Shown in pieces: positions 1 to 9,499 of a stretch of DNA of 64,000 nucleotides. The notes below the pieces were generated by a model that saw only the letters and a list, made by a program, of their open reading frames with translations, ran no database searches and was not told the DNA's origin. Origin of the DNA: Butyrivibrio fibrisolvens (GTDB lineage: Bacteria > Bacillota > Clostridia > Lachnospirales > Lachnospiraceae); NCBI RefSeq assembly GCF_037113525.1, contig NZ_CP146963.1:4402001-4466000 (forward strand), in the 5' to 3' direction. Position numbers and translations under genes: made by a program. Every line of letters starts with the position of its first letter. Position 1 is the stretch's first letter.

Positions 1-1407
1 AGACGCATTGGCAGGTTCCGTGACAGAATGAGCCACTGTCAGGTTATTGAGCCAGCGCTCTTTTTTCAGCCATAGATGGAATATTCCCATCTTTATAATG
101 TCCAGAATTTTAACGCAAAGGTACATCTGTACAGGTCCAATATCAGTATATCTACCAAGTATAAACAACATTGGAAGCATAACTACTATTGTTATTCCTG
201 CATCTGCATAGGCACCCATCTTTGTGTCTCCGCCGGATCTTGCTACAGCCTGCTGCGCGTTAATGAAGACCCATACAGGCATAAAGAAGGACATAAGTAT
301 TACCATGTTCCTTGAAATAGCAATAGCACTTGGGCTAAGCTTTCCAAATACAACAGGAACGATCAGTGTAGTAGCAAATCCCACGAAAGTCATAAAAATT
401 CCAAATACAAATGATCCAGATAAAAGCCATGTCTTTTCAGCACGTGCTTTTTTAAGATCACCCTCACCCAGTGTCTTTCCGATAATTACGCTGGTTGCTG
501 AATAGATTCCGCCAAATGCAATGAAGAACAGATTTGCTATTGCAAAGCTTGATGCCATTCCTGATACAACATCTGCTCCGCCTCTTCCATTGTATATCGC
601 TGTAGTTATAGTTTCAGAAAGAACCCATGTCATCTCACAAAACAGCATAAGTGCACCTTTTTTAAGTACTTCTCTAAACAACTGTCCGTCTATCCTAAAT
701 TCTCTGCCAAAGCGAATTGCAAAATCAGGTATTGTTTTAATATATATTGCTGCAAATATAATAAATTCAATTGTCCTTGCTATGACAGTTGCAAGTGCAG
801 CGCCACGCACTCCGAGTGCCGGAAGTCCAAGGTGGCCATAGATAAGTAGGTAGTTTAGTACTGTGTTTGCCAGTGTAGCAATTATAGTAACAACAAGCGG
901 TATCTTAACTTTTCCCATATCTCTAAGGGAACTTGCTATGCACACAGACAGTGTCATGGGAACTCCGATCATCGACATGATCCTCATATACTTTACTGCT
1001 TCATCAAGAATAAGATCTGCCTGTGTGTTCCCAATTACCATAAGAGACAGTACTTCTCTGGGATATACAATGCACACAAGCAGATATGGGATCATAGCTG
1101 CAAAGCTGACTAAAACCTTGAACATAAAAGCCTGCTGCATTCCTGCTTTATCCTTCGCCCCAAAGAACTGGGTTAAAAATATTCCACCTGACATACAGAT
1201 TGTGTTAACAAAAACCATGAACACAAAAAGTATCTGTCCTGCAACATTTACTCCGGACATGGATATGTCACCAAGTCCTGATACCATAAAGTTATCTATC
1301 AACGATACCATACTCTGTATGAGCTGCTGAAGCATTATGGGTACTGCTATCGCCAGAGCGCTTTTATAAAATTTTCCATTTCCAAATATAGAACTCTTTT
1401 CCCTCAT
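1..1407 (-). CDS. MATE family multidrug efflux transporter (3' end cut by window edge)
   Basis: Reading the minus strand from an ATG at 1405-1407 gives an open frame of 469 codons that is still open at position 1, so the C-terminus lies outside. An AGGAG ribosome binding site sits about 10 nt upstream. The protein is highly hydrophobic with about 12 membrane segments in two homologous halves. It begins MREKSSIFGNGKFYKSALAI and carries MATE-type features: PIMLQQLIQSMVSLIDNFM in helix 1, LTQFFGAKDK after helix 2, and SVIIGKTLGEGD in the second half. MATE proteins export drugs or metabolites using a Na+ or H+ gradient; the substrate cannot be read from sequence. Usual length is 440-470 residues, so little is missing. 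It is separated from rlmD upstream by a terminator and is probably transcribed alone. Confidence 0.9.
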   Translation of the reverse strand, partial: MREKSSIFGNGKFYKSALAIAVPIMLQQLIQSMVSLIDNFMVSGLGDISMSGVNVAGQILFVFMVFVNTICMSGGIFLTQFFGAKDKAGMQQAFMFKVLVSFAAMIPYLLVCIVYPREVLSLMVIGNTQADLILDEAVKYMRIMSMIGVPMTLSVCIASSLRDMGKVKIPLVVTIIATLANTVLNYLLIYGHLGLPALGVRGAALATVIARTIEFIIFAAIYIKTIPDFAIRFGREFRIDGQLFREVLKKGALMLFCEMTWVLSETITTAIYNGRGGADVVSGMASSFAIANLFFIAFGGIYSATSVIIGKTLGEGDLKKARAEKTWLLSGSFVFGIFMTFVGFATTLIVPVVFGKLSPSAIAISRNMVILMSFFMPVWVFINAQQAVARSGGDTKMGAYADAGITIVVMLPMLFILGRYTDIGPVQMYLCVKILDIIKMGIFHLWLKKERWLNNLTVAHSVTEPANAS

Positions 1408-1472
1408 TTTCTTCAAATCTCCTAAAAAAACTGAATCTGGTTTTATTACCTATTATCTATTTAACATCAAAT

Positions 1473-1513
1473 AAAAAACAGACCCATTAAATTCACTGAT
1501 TTGGGTCTGTTTT
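1473..1513 (-). terminator. Intrinsic terminator of rlmD
   Basis: On the minus strand an AAACAGACCC / GGGTCTGTTT stem is followed by a run of six T. It lies about 33 bp past the rlmD stop and just before the MATE ribosome binding site. Confidence 0.8.
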
Positions 1514-1545
1514 ACACAGCTTTTGTTTTTATAAAAACAGAGAAT

Positions 1546-2988
1546 TTATTGCTTAGACAAAAGACATACGGTCTCTACATGAACGCTCATCGGGAACATA
1601 TCGCAAGGGCGTACATGCTCAAGCTTATAGCCTCCGTCGCAAAGTATTCTTAAGTCTCTAGCAAGTGTTGCACTGTCACAGCTGACGTAGACGATCCTAT
1701 TTGGAGCCATCTTGAGCATGGTATCAAGGCACATCTGATCGCATCCTTTTCTTGGAGGATCAACAACGATAACATCGGGATGAAGTGCGTTTGAAGAGCT
1801 ATCTTTCTCAGATTCCTTTTCATAAAAATCAGGGAGTACTTCCTCCGCTTTTCCTACATAAAACTTTGCATTAGAAATACTATTTCTTGCTGCATTGTCA
1901 TTAGCATCATCGATTGCCTGAGGTATTATCTCTACGCCGTATACCTGCTTAGCCTTTTTGGACATGGACAGAGTGATGGTTCCTATTCCGCAGTAAAGAT
2001 CCCACACTGTTTCGTTACCTGTAAGACCAGCGTATTCAATTGCCTGGCCATAGAGCTTTTCTGTCTGCACGGGATTAACCTGATAGAAAGACAGGGGTGA
2101 AATATTAAACTCAAGACCGCAAAGTGTATCTTTGATGGTATCCTGTCCCCATATAGTGTGAATCTCAGTTCCCATTATTACATTGGTTTTTTCTGTATTT
2201 ATACTTACAGATATGCTGGTCATTCCATCTATAAGAGACAGCTTTGAGATAAGCTCATCCTGATTTTTGATGTATATATTATCAGTATTATTTTTATTCT
2301 TATAATTAATAACAAGGCATACCATGAGCTGGCCGCTTACAAAGCCTTTTCTTATAAGGATATGTCTTACAAGACCCTTACCTGTTACTTCATCATATGG
2401 CTCTATATGGTTCTTTTCCATATGAGCTATTATGATCTCAAGGATTTCCTTATTATCAGGTACGCCAATGATGCAATCCGTATTAGGGATTATGTTGTGA
2501 GAATGTCCTGCATAAAAGCCTGTTACTATCTTGCCGTTTTTATCCTTTCCAACGGGGAACTGGGCTTTGTTTCTGTATTTGAAGGGATCGTCCATACCTA
2601 TGATAGGCTCCATGATAGAGTCTATTTCCTTCTCATCAAAGCCGCCAAGTCTTACTATATTATTTCTGACTTTGCTTTGTTTGAACCTCAGCTGACTTTC
2701 ATAAGACATGTTCTGGATCTGGCATCCGCCGCACTGTCTTGCGATAGGACATTTAGGCTTAACCCTGTCTTTTGAAGGTGTTATTACTTCTTCAAGATGG
2801 GCATAGGCATAGTTTTTCTTAGCCTTCATTATCTTGGCTTTAACAAGGTCGCCGATTACCGCATCTTTAATAAAGAGAGTATAGCCATCAATCTTGCCTA
2901 TACCCTCTCCGTCATTTCCTATATCTGTAATTTCAACTGTAAGCAGATCATCTTTCTTATATAATCTGGCTTTTTTATCGTCTTTCAT
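1546..2988 (-). CDS. rlmD: 23S rRNA (uracil-5-)-methyltransferase, RlmD/RumA family
   Basis: This enzyme makes 5-methyluridine in RNA from S-adenosylmethionine. The 480-residue protein has an N-terminal TRAM RNA-binding domain (about residues 12-75), then the iron-sulfur cysteines C80, C86 and C89 in CPIARQCGGC plus a later cysteine in NTDCIIG, matching the RumA pattern. The SAM site is VWDLYCGIGTITLS. The C-terminal part has VVDPPRKGCD, the catalytic cysteine in YVSCDSATLARDL, and HVETVCLL with the general base. In Firmicutes the family can modify U747, U1939 or both, and sequence alone does not settle which. It lies downstream of the two-component pair with a 69-bp gap and ends at a terminator. 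Confidence 0.93.
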   Translation of the reverse strand: MKDDKKARLYKKDDLLTVEITDIGNDGEGIGKIDGYTLFIKDAVIGDLVKAKIMKAKKNYAYAHLEEVITPSKDRVKPKCPIARQCGGCQIQNMSYESQLRFKQSKVRNNIVRLGGFDEKEIDSIMEPIIGMDDPFKYRNKAQFPVGKDKNGKIVTGFYAGHSHNIIPNTDCIIGVPDNKEILEIIIAHMEKNHIEPYDEVTGKGLVRHILIRKGFVSGQLMVCLVINYKNKNNTDNIYIKNQDELISKLSLIDGMTSISVSINTEKTNVIMGTEIHTIWGQDTIKDTLCGLEFNISPLSFYQVNPVQTEKLYGQAIEYAGLTGNETVWDLYCGIGTITLSMSKKAKQVYGVEIIPQAIDDANDNAARNSISNAKFYVGKAEEVLPDFYEKESEKDSSSNALHPDVIVVDPPRKGCDQMCLDTMLKMAPNRIVYVSCDSATLARDLRILCDGGYKLEHVRPCDMFPMSVHVETVCLLSKQ

Positions 2989-3057
2989 TTAAAACCTCTC
3001 ATAAAACTGCTTTGGTTTTAAAGCCAATGATTTATATCCATTAACTTCTTTTGAGCC

Positions 3058-4485
3058 TTACACTAAATCCTCATCCATGACTTTAGCCTTAGGCAAAGAG
3101 AAAACAAATTCTGTTCCTACTCCTACAGTACTGATGACATTGATATTCTCGCCGTGAGCCTTGATGATTTCTTTGACGATCGAAAGGCCAAGGCCTGTTC
3201 CCTTCTTATCTTTTCCTCTTGAAAGGTCAGACTTATAGAAGCGCTCGAATACCATCTTCTGATCTTCCTTTGGAATTCCGATTCCGGAATCCTTGACGGA
3301 TACGAATATCTTATTTTTCTTCTCTGTAGTTTCAATCTTGATGACAGAATCGTTATGACTGAACTTGATGGCATTGTCCATAAGGTTATAAAGAACCTGC
3401 TGGATCTTGCCCATATCGGCAAGTACTATCATCTGTTCATCTGTAAGAACAAGTTCTATCGCGATCATCTTGGATCTGCAGGTTCCTTCGAAGGTTGCAG
3501 CTGTATCTCTGATGACCTTGTTAATATCAAACTCACCCTTTTCAAGCATCATTCCGCTTCCGATGTTGTTAAGGGTCAGAAGTCCATTAGTAAGCTTTGT
3601 AAGTCTGTCTGTTTCATTAAGAACTACCTGAAGATAATGCTCATGCATATCAGGAGGAATAGTTCCGTCTATCATAGCCTGCAGATATCCTCTTATGGAT
3701 GTAAGAGGTGACCTGAAATCGTGTGATACGTTAGCTATGAATTTGCGCTGGTCTTCTTCCGATCTTGCTATCTCACCTGCCATGTAGGATACTGCAGCAC
3801 CCAGGTAACCTATCTCATCATCGGATTCCAGTGTAAACTTATAATCCATGTTGCCTGAAGCATACTGTTCTGTAGCTGTCGTAACCTTCCTGAGAGGTAT
3901 GTATACCAGTTCTGTAAAAAAGATAAGAATAATAGCAGAAAGAAGGAAGAGTATTATAAGAAGCACATAAGAGATATTTAAAAGCTCATAAGCTTCTGTC
4001 TTGATAGCGCTCATTGGTGTATGTATTACTACATATGCTCTTACCTTGAAATTGGCTGTAATAGGAGCAAATACCGACAACTCTTCTTCCGGAAAGGTTC
4101 CAAAGAAATCACCTACAGTATAGTAAGTACTGCCTGTAACAGTGGGATCAAATCCATCAACAACAACCTCAGCATTTTCATCAAGGACTCTGCTTGAATC
4201 AATAACGAGTCTTCCTGACGGGTTAATGATCCATATGGTCGACTGCATATATCTGGACAGATCAATAAGCTGTGACTGAACTGTAGAGATCGTAGTATCA
4301 CTGTTATAAAGGTCAGTAGCATAAGTATTAGCTATCTGAATAGCCTCAGAATAAAGACTCTCTGCCCTTGCTCTTCTGCAATGCTCCATGGTCATATTGG
4401 ATATAACAGTACCAACAGCTATAAAACCGAACACAGCAAACAGCACATATGCAATTAGAAATTTAAGATAAATAGTACGTTTCAT
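3058..4485 (-). CDS. Sensor histidine kinase of an OmpR-type two-component system
   Basis: This is a membrane histidine kinase of 475 residues. Transmembrane segments are at about 8-30 and 171-191 and enclose a 135-residue extracellular sensor region of PAS/CACHE-like size. A HAMP linker follows (about 192-243). The H-box NVSHDFRSPLTSIRGY carries the phospho-acceptor H255. The N-box NLMDNAIKFS, the G1 box DSGIGIPKED, the F box FERFYKSD and the G2 box GTGLGLSIVKEI are all intact, so it should be active. It starts 13 bp after the response regulator gene and is surely co-transcribed with it. Domain order resembles PhoR/ResE-type kinases, but neither the signal nor the specific family can be assigned. 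Confidence 0.92.
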   Translation of the reverse strand: MKRTIYLKFLIAYVLFAVFGFIAVGTVISNMTMEHCRRARAESLYSEAIQIANTYATDLYNSDTTISTVQSQLIDLSRYMQSTIWIINPSGRLVIDSSRVLDENAEVVVDGFDPTVTGSTYYTVGDFFGTFPEEELSVFAPITANFKVRAYVVIHTPMSAIKTEAYELLNISYVLLIILFLLSAIILIFFTELVYIPLRKVTTATEQYASGNMDYKFTLESDDEIGYLGAAVSYMAGEIARSEEDQRKFIANVSHDFRSPLTSIRGYLQAMIDGTIPPDMHEHYLQVVLNETDRLTKLTNGLLTLNNIGSGMMLEKGEFDINKVIRDTAATFEGTCRSKMIAIELVLTDEQMIVLADMGKIQQVLYNLMDNAIKFSHNDSVIKIETTEKKNKIFVSVKDSGIGIPKEDQKMVFERFYKSDLSRGKDKKGTGLGLSIVKEIIKAHGENINVISTVGVGTEFVFSLPKAKVMDEDLV

Positions 4486-4497
4486 CCTCTATACCAT

Positions 4498-5196
4498 TTA
4501 CACACTCTCAAATTTGTATCCAATTCCCCAGATAGTTGCTATCTTCCACTTTTCATGGTCTTTGATCTTCTCACGAAGGCGCTTTATATGTACGTCAACG
4601 GTACGTGTATCACCGATGTATTCGTATCCCCAGATCTGATCCAGGAGCTGCTCACGTGTAAATACATGGTTGGGTGATGCTGCAAGGAAGTACAAAAGTT
4701 CCAGTTCCTTGGGCGGCATCTCAACACGCTGTCCCTTGTATGTTACAGAGTAGTTAGTCATGTTGATCTCAAGATCAGGATAGCTTACTACCTTATCATC
4801 TGTTTCTTCTTTTTCGGCAGGAGCCATTCTTGTTCTTCTAAGAACAGCCTTTACTCTTGCAACAAGTTCCTTGGAATCAAAAGGCTTCTCCATATAATCA
4901 TCAGCGCCCATTTCAAGACCGAGTACCTTGTCGAATACTTCACCCTTTGCAGATAACATGATGATAGGAGTCTGTGACTTTGCTCTTATCTCTCTGCAAA
5001 CAGCATAACCATCTATGCCCGGAAGCATGAGATCAAGAAGTATCAGATCTGGCTGAAAGCTTTTGAACATTTCAAGAGCAGTCTCTCCATCCCCCGCGAT
5101 CTGAGTATCATAACACTCTTTAACAAGATAAAGTGATATGAGTTCTGCGATATTGCTGTCGTCATCAACGATCAGTATTTTCTGTTTATTAACCAT
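4498..5196 (-). CDS. Response regulator, OmpR/PhoB family
   Basis: This 232-residue DNA-binding regulator is paired with the kinase encoded just downstream. The receiver domain (about 5-118) has the acidic pair D11-D12-D13, the phospho-acceptor D55 in LILLDLMLPG, the conserved threonine/serine region PIIMLSAKG and the lysine in DDYMEKPFD. A linker rich in Glu and Lys leads to a winged-helix domain (about 138-230) with PPKELELLYFLA, FTREQLLDQIWGYEY and TRTVDVHIKRLREKI, the recognition helix region typical of PhoB/OmpR proteins. The regulon is unknown. Upstream lies MutS2, separated by 93 bp that should hold the promoter. Confidence 0.93.
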   Translation of the reverse strand: MVNKQKILIVDDDSNIAELISLYLVKECYDTQIAGDGETALEMFKSFQPDLILLDLMLPGIDGYAVCREIRAKSQTPIIMLSAKGEVFDKVLGLEMGADDYMEKPFDSKELVARVKAVLRRTRMAPAEKEETDDKVVSYPDLEINMTNYSVTYKGQRVEMPPKELELLYFLAASPNHVFTREQLLDQIWGYEYIGDTRTVDVHIKRLREKIKDHEKWKIATIWGIGYKFESV

Positions 5197-5289
5197 TTCA
5201 TTATCTCCCTTATACTATTAAACCAGCTTTTATACTTTTAGTAATATTCTATTCTTAACACATAGGCCGGTAAAACAGATACGAACTTC

Positions 5290-7701
5290 TTATTTGAAAG
5301 TTACTATAGTAACACCTGCATCGCCTTCTCCATATTCCCCAAGCTTGAAGCTCTTAACATATGGGATCTGACGAAGCCTTTGCTGAACTGCCTGTCTTAA
5401 TATACCTGCGCCCTTACCATGCACAACTCGTACGCTTGGAAGATGGGACATATAAGCCTGGTCGAGATACTGTTCCATCTCATGGATAGCATCATCCGAG
5501 TTAAGTCCTATAAGGTTGACTTCATGACGGATATCACGGCCCTTGGACAGATCGAGCTTCTTGCCCTGAGATCTGTTATTCTCAAATGTGGACGCGTCCA
5601 TCTTGAACTTCTTATTTATCTTCTTTTCTTCATCATCAGCAACAAGTACTATGTCTCTGATATTGGTCTTGGTACGGATGATACCGCACTGAACGAACAT
5701 ATTGCCGGACTTATCAGGCATTGAAGATACTGTTCCCTTAAGACCCATGGATACGATCTTAACTGAATCGCCAAGACGGATCTGGCTTTCTTTAAGGATC
5801 TTATGACCATTATCTTTGTCATTTGCTGCTACAGAAAGCTTCTGATTCTTGTCTGAAATATGCTTATTAAGTTTTGATCTTTCTCTGTCGAGTTCCTGGA
5901 TGCCATAATCTTTACCGGCTTTTCTGAAACTCTTTATGGTTTCATCTGCAACCTTCTTGGCATCAGCAAGGATATCACGAGCTTCTTCATTAGCTCGTCT
6001 TAATATCTCATCACGTGTTGTATCGAGCTTATCAGCTTTTTTCTCATAAGACTTTTTAAGTTCAGAGAGCTCTAGTCTGTATCTTTCTGCAAGTGTACGT
6101 TCCTTCTCAGCAAGTACACGGTTCTTCTCAAGGTCAGACAGAAGGTCTTCGAATCTCTTGTCATCACTGCCGATCTGCTCCTTGGCAGCTTCGATGATCC
6201 TGTCAGGAAGACCAAGCTTGGAAGAAATGGCAAAAGCATTGGACTTACCCGGAACTCCGATGAGGAGCTTATAAGTTGGTCTCAGCGTCTCAACATCGAA
6301 TTCGCAACTTGCATTCTTAACGCCTTCTGTAGAAAGGGCATAGACCTTAAGCTCAGCATAGTGAGTTGTTGCCATTGTTGTAATGCCTCTTTTATGAAGG
6401 TCATTGAGTATAGATATTGCAAGAGCTGCACCTTCTGTAGGATCAGTTCCTGCACCAAGCTCATCGAAAAGACAAAGTGAGTTTTCATTAGCCTCGTTGA
6501 GGATCTTAACTTCATTGGTCATATGTGATGAAAAGGTTGAAAGAGACTGCTCGATAGACTGCTCATCACCTATATCAGCATAGACTTCATCAAATATTGA
6601 AAGCTCTGATCTGTCACCTGCAGGGATCGCAAGTCCTGATTGTCCCATAAGTGTCAGAAGGCCGACTGTCTTAAGTGTAACTGTCTTACCACCTGTGTTG
6701 GGACCTGTGATTATAAGCATGTTAAAATCACCGCCGCAGTACACGTCTATAGGAACAACCTTGTTCTTATCAATAAGAGGGTGGCGGCCCTTTCTGATAT
6801 TAAAGCCGTGATTCTCTTTCATGATAGGAGTTGTTGCATTCATTGAAAGGGCAAGAGATGCTTTGGCAAAAATAAAATCAAGCTCAGTCATAAGCTTTGC
6901 ATTATCAGAGATTGCCTGTACATATTCACCTGTCTGGACTGAAAGCTCAGCAAGGATCTTCTCGATCTCTTTTTGCTCTTCAAGCATGAATTCGCGGAGC
7001 TTATTGTTGAGCTCTACGATTGCCTGAGGCTCTATAAAAAGAGTTGATCCTGATGAAGACTGGTCATGCACGATACCTGATACCTGTGACTTGAACTCTG
7101 CACGAACCGGCAGACAATATCTGTCATCACGCATTGTGATAACGTTGTCCTGAAGGTAGCTGTGCATGGATCCATTCACCATGGAGTTGAGCTTATCGTG
7201 GATACGATCTCCTGTAAGTGCTATGCTGCGTCTTACATGAGCAAGTGCAGGGCTTGCATCTGATGCGATCTCCTCTTCTGAGATGATGCACCTTCTTATC
7301 TCCCTTGCAATTGGTGTAAGGGGTTCAAGTCCGTCGAACATGTCAGTAAGTGAATCTGCAGGAGTCTCTTCTTTATCACGTCTTCCGTAATTCTTGATCC
7401 TTGCAACATTCTCAAGCATTGATGCGATCTTAAGAAGTGCTGCTGCATCAAGTGATGCGCCAATCTTAAGTGCTCTTACATAACCTGAAACATCTGTATT
7501 GGAACCAAAAGAAGTTGAACCTTTCTGGAAAATTCTTGCTATTGCATCAGCTGTCTGTGTCTGTGCCTTAGTAATATCATTCATATCCGTCATTGGAAGA
7601 AGCTGACTGCAAACCTTTCTTCCCGGATCGGAATTAGCCTGCGCTACAAGCATTTCTATAATCTTGTTGTACTCAAGTACTTTTAAAACTTTCTCATTCA
7701 T
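5290..7701 (-). CDS. mutS2: MutS2 family ATPase/endonuclease
   Basis: MutS2 proteins suppress homologous recombination in some bacteria; in Bacillus MutS2 binds collided ribosomes. The 803-residue product has the family's normal length. The MutS-like core and clamp occupy about 1-300. The ATPase has the Walker A motif GPNTGGKT and Walker B LCLFDELGAGTDP followed by THYAELK. A charged coiled-coil region (about 510-620) follows, then a KOW-like segment. A C-terminal Smr nuclease domain has HEVNLIGLNSDDAIHEME and the signature VRVVHGKGAGILR. Mismatch-binding residues typical of MutS1 are absent, as expected. The ATG is followed by MNEKVLKVLEYNKIIEML, a typical MutS2 N-terminus, so the start is secure. 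Confidence 0.95.
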   Translation of the reverse strand: MNEKVLKVLEYNKIIEMLVAQANSDPGRKVCSQLLPMTDMNDITKAQTQTADAIARIFQKGSTSFGSNTDVSGYVRALKIGASLDAAALLKIASMLENVARIKNYGRRDKEETPADSLTDMFDGLEPLTPIAREIRRCIISEEEIASDASPALAHVRRSIALTGDRIHDKLNSMVNGSMHSYLQDNVITMRDDRYCLPVRAEFKSQVSGIVHDQSSSGSTLFIEPQAIVELNNKLREFMLEEQKEIEKILAELSVQTGEYVQAISDNAKLMTELDFIFAKASLALSMNATTPIMKENHGFNIRKGRHPLIDKNKVVPIDVYCGGDFNMLIITGPNTGGKTVTLKTVGLLTLMGQSGLAIPAGDRSELSIFDEVYADIGDEQSIEQSLSTFSSHMTNEVKILNEANENSLCLFDELGAGTDPTEGAALAISILNDLHKRGITTMATTHYAELKVYALSTEGVKNASCEFDVETLRPTYKLLIGVPGKSNAFAISSKLGLPDRIIEAAKEQIGSDDKRFEDLLSDLEKNRVLAEKERTLAERYRLELSELKKSYEKKADKLDTTRDEILRRANEEARDILADAKKVADETIKSFRKAGKDYGIQELDRERSKLNKHISDKNQKLSVAANDKDNGHKILKESQIRLGDSVKIVSMGLKGTVSSMPDKSGNMFVQCGIIRTKTNIRDIVLVADDEEKKINKKFKMDASTFENNRSQGKKLDLSKGRDIRHEVNLIGLNSDDAIHEMEQYLDQAYMSHLPSVRVVHGKGAGILRQAVQQRLRQIPYVKSFKLGEYGEGDAGVTIVTFK

Positions 7702-7918
7702 AAACTAATACTGCCTTTAACATCAATAAAATACGATAAATCACCTACCCTCTATAATATCGTACACTCCGCCCTGCGGCAAGTTTTTAAAGATAACTAT
7801 ACTTGTGGTAAAATATATTTATTCTCGAATCAAAAGTCCCACCAAATCCGCATCCATTGCGAATTTTAGATTGACGTTCATATTACATAAGTCGTTACCA
7901 TTTAGGAGGTTCCATTTT

Positions 7919-9334
7919 ATGGAAGACATGGATTCCAAAAAAACTGATACTACAGGCAAAAATATTGAGGCTACCGATGATGAAGGCCAGCCCCTTGCAA
8001 ATACAGATTTCATGCGGGAAAAGATCAAATCCCGTCCCATTAATTCCAAGAAGCTTCTAAGACGTACCATTACTACCATAGTAATGGCTATCATATTCGG
8101 AATCGTAGCATGCTGTACATTCCTTTTGCTGCAGCCACTTCTTAGTAATCAGCTTGGATCTTCAGACAAAGCGCAGACAGCAGTTTCTTTTCCTTCAGAG
8201 ACTGTAAGTGATGAGATACAGCGTGAAGACCTTATTGCAAGCGAAGAGGAAAAGGCAGCTGCCGATGCAGCAAGTGCGCAGGCTTCCGTTAATGAAAGTG
8301 TTACAGAAGCTGCAGAAAAAGAAGTTGCTGCTGCCCTTAGTTCACTGAGCCTTTCTTCTGCAGACTATGCCTCAATTTATGATTCCTTAAAAGAAGTTGC
8401 CCTCAGCGCTGAAAATTCAATGGTAACTGTTACAGCTGCAACTCAGGACACTGACTTTATCAATGACTCTTTTGTCAGAGAAGCATCCACATCAGGTCTT
8501 ATCGTTGCGATCACAGATTCTGAAACGCTGATTCTTGCTGACAGCCGCAATATAAGCGACGCCCAGACTATAATGGTAACCTTTAATGATGAAAGTTATG
8601 CAGAGGCAAGTATCAAAGCAACCGATCATGTAACAGGACTGTGTATCATAACTGTAGACAATAAAGATATTTCAGATGAAACCGCTGACGTTATAACAGC
8701 AGCAACTCTTGGAACATCTCTTGCCGCAAATCTTCAGGGAACACCTGTAATCGCTGTCGGATCACCAACAGGGACTCCTGAGTCTTTCTGCTATGGCATG
8801 ATAACAGCAACAAATCAGGTTCTCGACCTTACTGACAGTAAATATACAATGATGACTACTGATATATATGCCAGCCCCCGTGCCAGCGGATTTATCATAA
8901 ACTTAAGCGGCGCTGTCATCGGTGTCATCGATATGACCTATAACGAAGAGGGACTTGAAAACATCATTTCTGCTATCGGTATATCTGATGTTAAAACTCT
9001 GATACAGAACCTTTCTAACGGAATCGTTCCACCATACTTCGGAATACATGCAAGCGATATTCCGACTTACCTTACAGAAGACGGAAGCCTTCCTACAGGC
9101 GTTTATGTAAACAAGATAGAGACAGGATCTCCTGCTATGGACAGCGGCCTTCAAAGCGGTGATATCATTACTGAGATTGACGGCGAAAGCGTTACATCCT
9201 ACAGCCAGCTCCTTAGTCTTTTATATGCAAGGTCTTCAGGCGATACTATTACTATTACTGTTATGCGCCAGACCCCGGATGACTATACAGAATTAACGCT
9301 GACTGCCACATTAGAAGATGCTCCTGAGAAATAA
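7919..9334 (+). CDS. Membrane-anchored HtrA-like protein with PDZ domain, protease residues lost
   Basis: The start at 7919 is chosen because AGGAGG lies 10 nt upstream; an in-frame ATG at 7805 lacks such a site. The 471-residue product has a cytoplasmic basic N-terminus, one transmembrane helix (about 50-72), a low-complexity Ala/Glu/Ser stalk, a trypsin-like domain and a C-terminal PDZ domain with GVYVNKIETGSPAMDSGLQ and GDIITEIDGESVTSYSQL. This is the HtrA/DegP architecture. However, where HtrA has TNNHVV there is ADSRNI (His lost), where it has TDLAVL there is TGLCII (Asp lost), and the GNSGGP segment reads RASGFI, with only the serine kept. I infer a pseudoprotease that binds rather than cuts misfolded envelope proteins. 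It is a single gene between mutS2 (divergent) and yhaM. Confidence 0.82.
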   Translation: MEDMDSKKTDTTGKNIEATDDEGQPLANTDFMREKIKSRPINSKKLLRRTITTIVMAIIFGIVACCTFLLLQPLLSNQLGSSDKAQTAVSFPSETVSDEIQREDLIASEEEKAAADAASAQASVNESVTEAAEKEVAAALSSLSLSSADYASIYDSLKEVALSAENSMVTVTAATQDTDFINDSFVREASTSGLIVAITDSETLILADSRNISDAQTIMVTFNDESYAEASIKATDHVTGLCIITVDNKDISDETADVITAATLGTSLAANLQGTPVIAVGSPTGTPESFCYGMITATNQVLDLTDSKYTMMTTDIYASPRASGFIINLSGAVIGVIDMTYNEEGLENIISAIGISDVKTLIQNLSNGIVPPYFGIHASDIPTYLTEDGSLPTGVYVNKIETGSPAMDSGLQSGDIITEIDGESVTSYSQLLSLLYARSSGDTITITVMRQTPDDYTELTLTATLEDAPEK

Positions 9335-9423
9335 CCAGGGGCTATGCTCCCAGCCTCGGCTTTACCTTTGAACAGGCCCATGAACCGGTCTTTGAAAGTC
9401 ACTCGAATCAGCATATATTACAA

Positions 9424-9452
9424 TTGACTTGCTAATATCTGAATATTATTAT
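9424..9452 (+). promoter_or_regulatory. Sigma-A type promoter for yhaM
   Basis: TTGACT, a 17-bp spacer and TATTAT, 48 bp before the start codon. A second -10-like TATAAT with a preceding TTGG lies at 9468-9473 and could serve as an alternative. Confidence 0.6.
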
Positions 9453-9499
9453 TACTTAAGGCCTTGGTATAATCTCGGCCTTTAGAAAGGTTATTTTTT

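Noticed and set aside
76..1330. Several plus-strand open frames of 79-155 codons
   Set aside because: They lie antisense to the MATE gene, which is open across the whole stretch with a good start; their translations look like reverse-complement artefacts with no ribosome binding sites.
9335..9423. Possible hairpin CTTTGAAC...GTCTTTGAAAG after the HtrA-like gene
   Set aside because: Pairing is poor and there is no T-run; I could not support a terminator.
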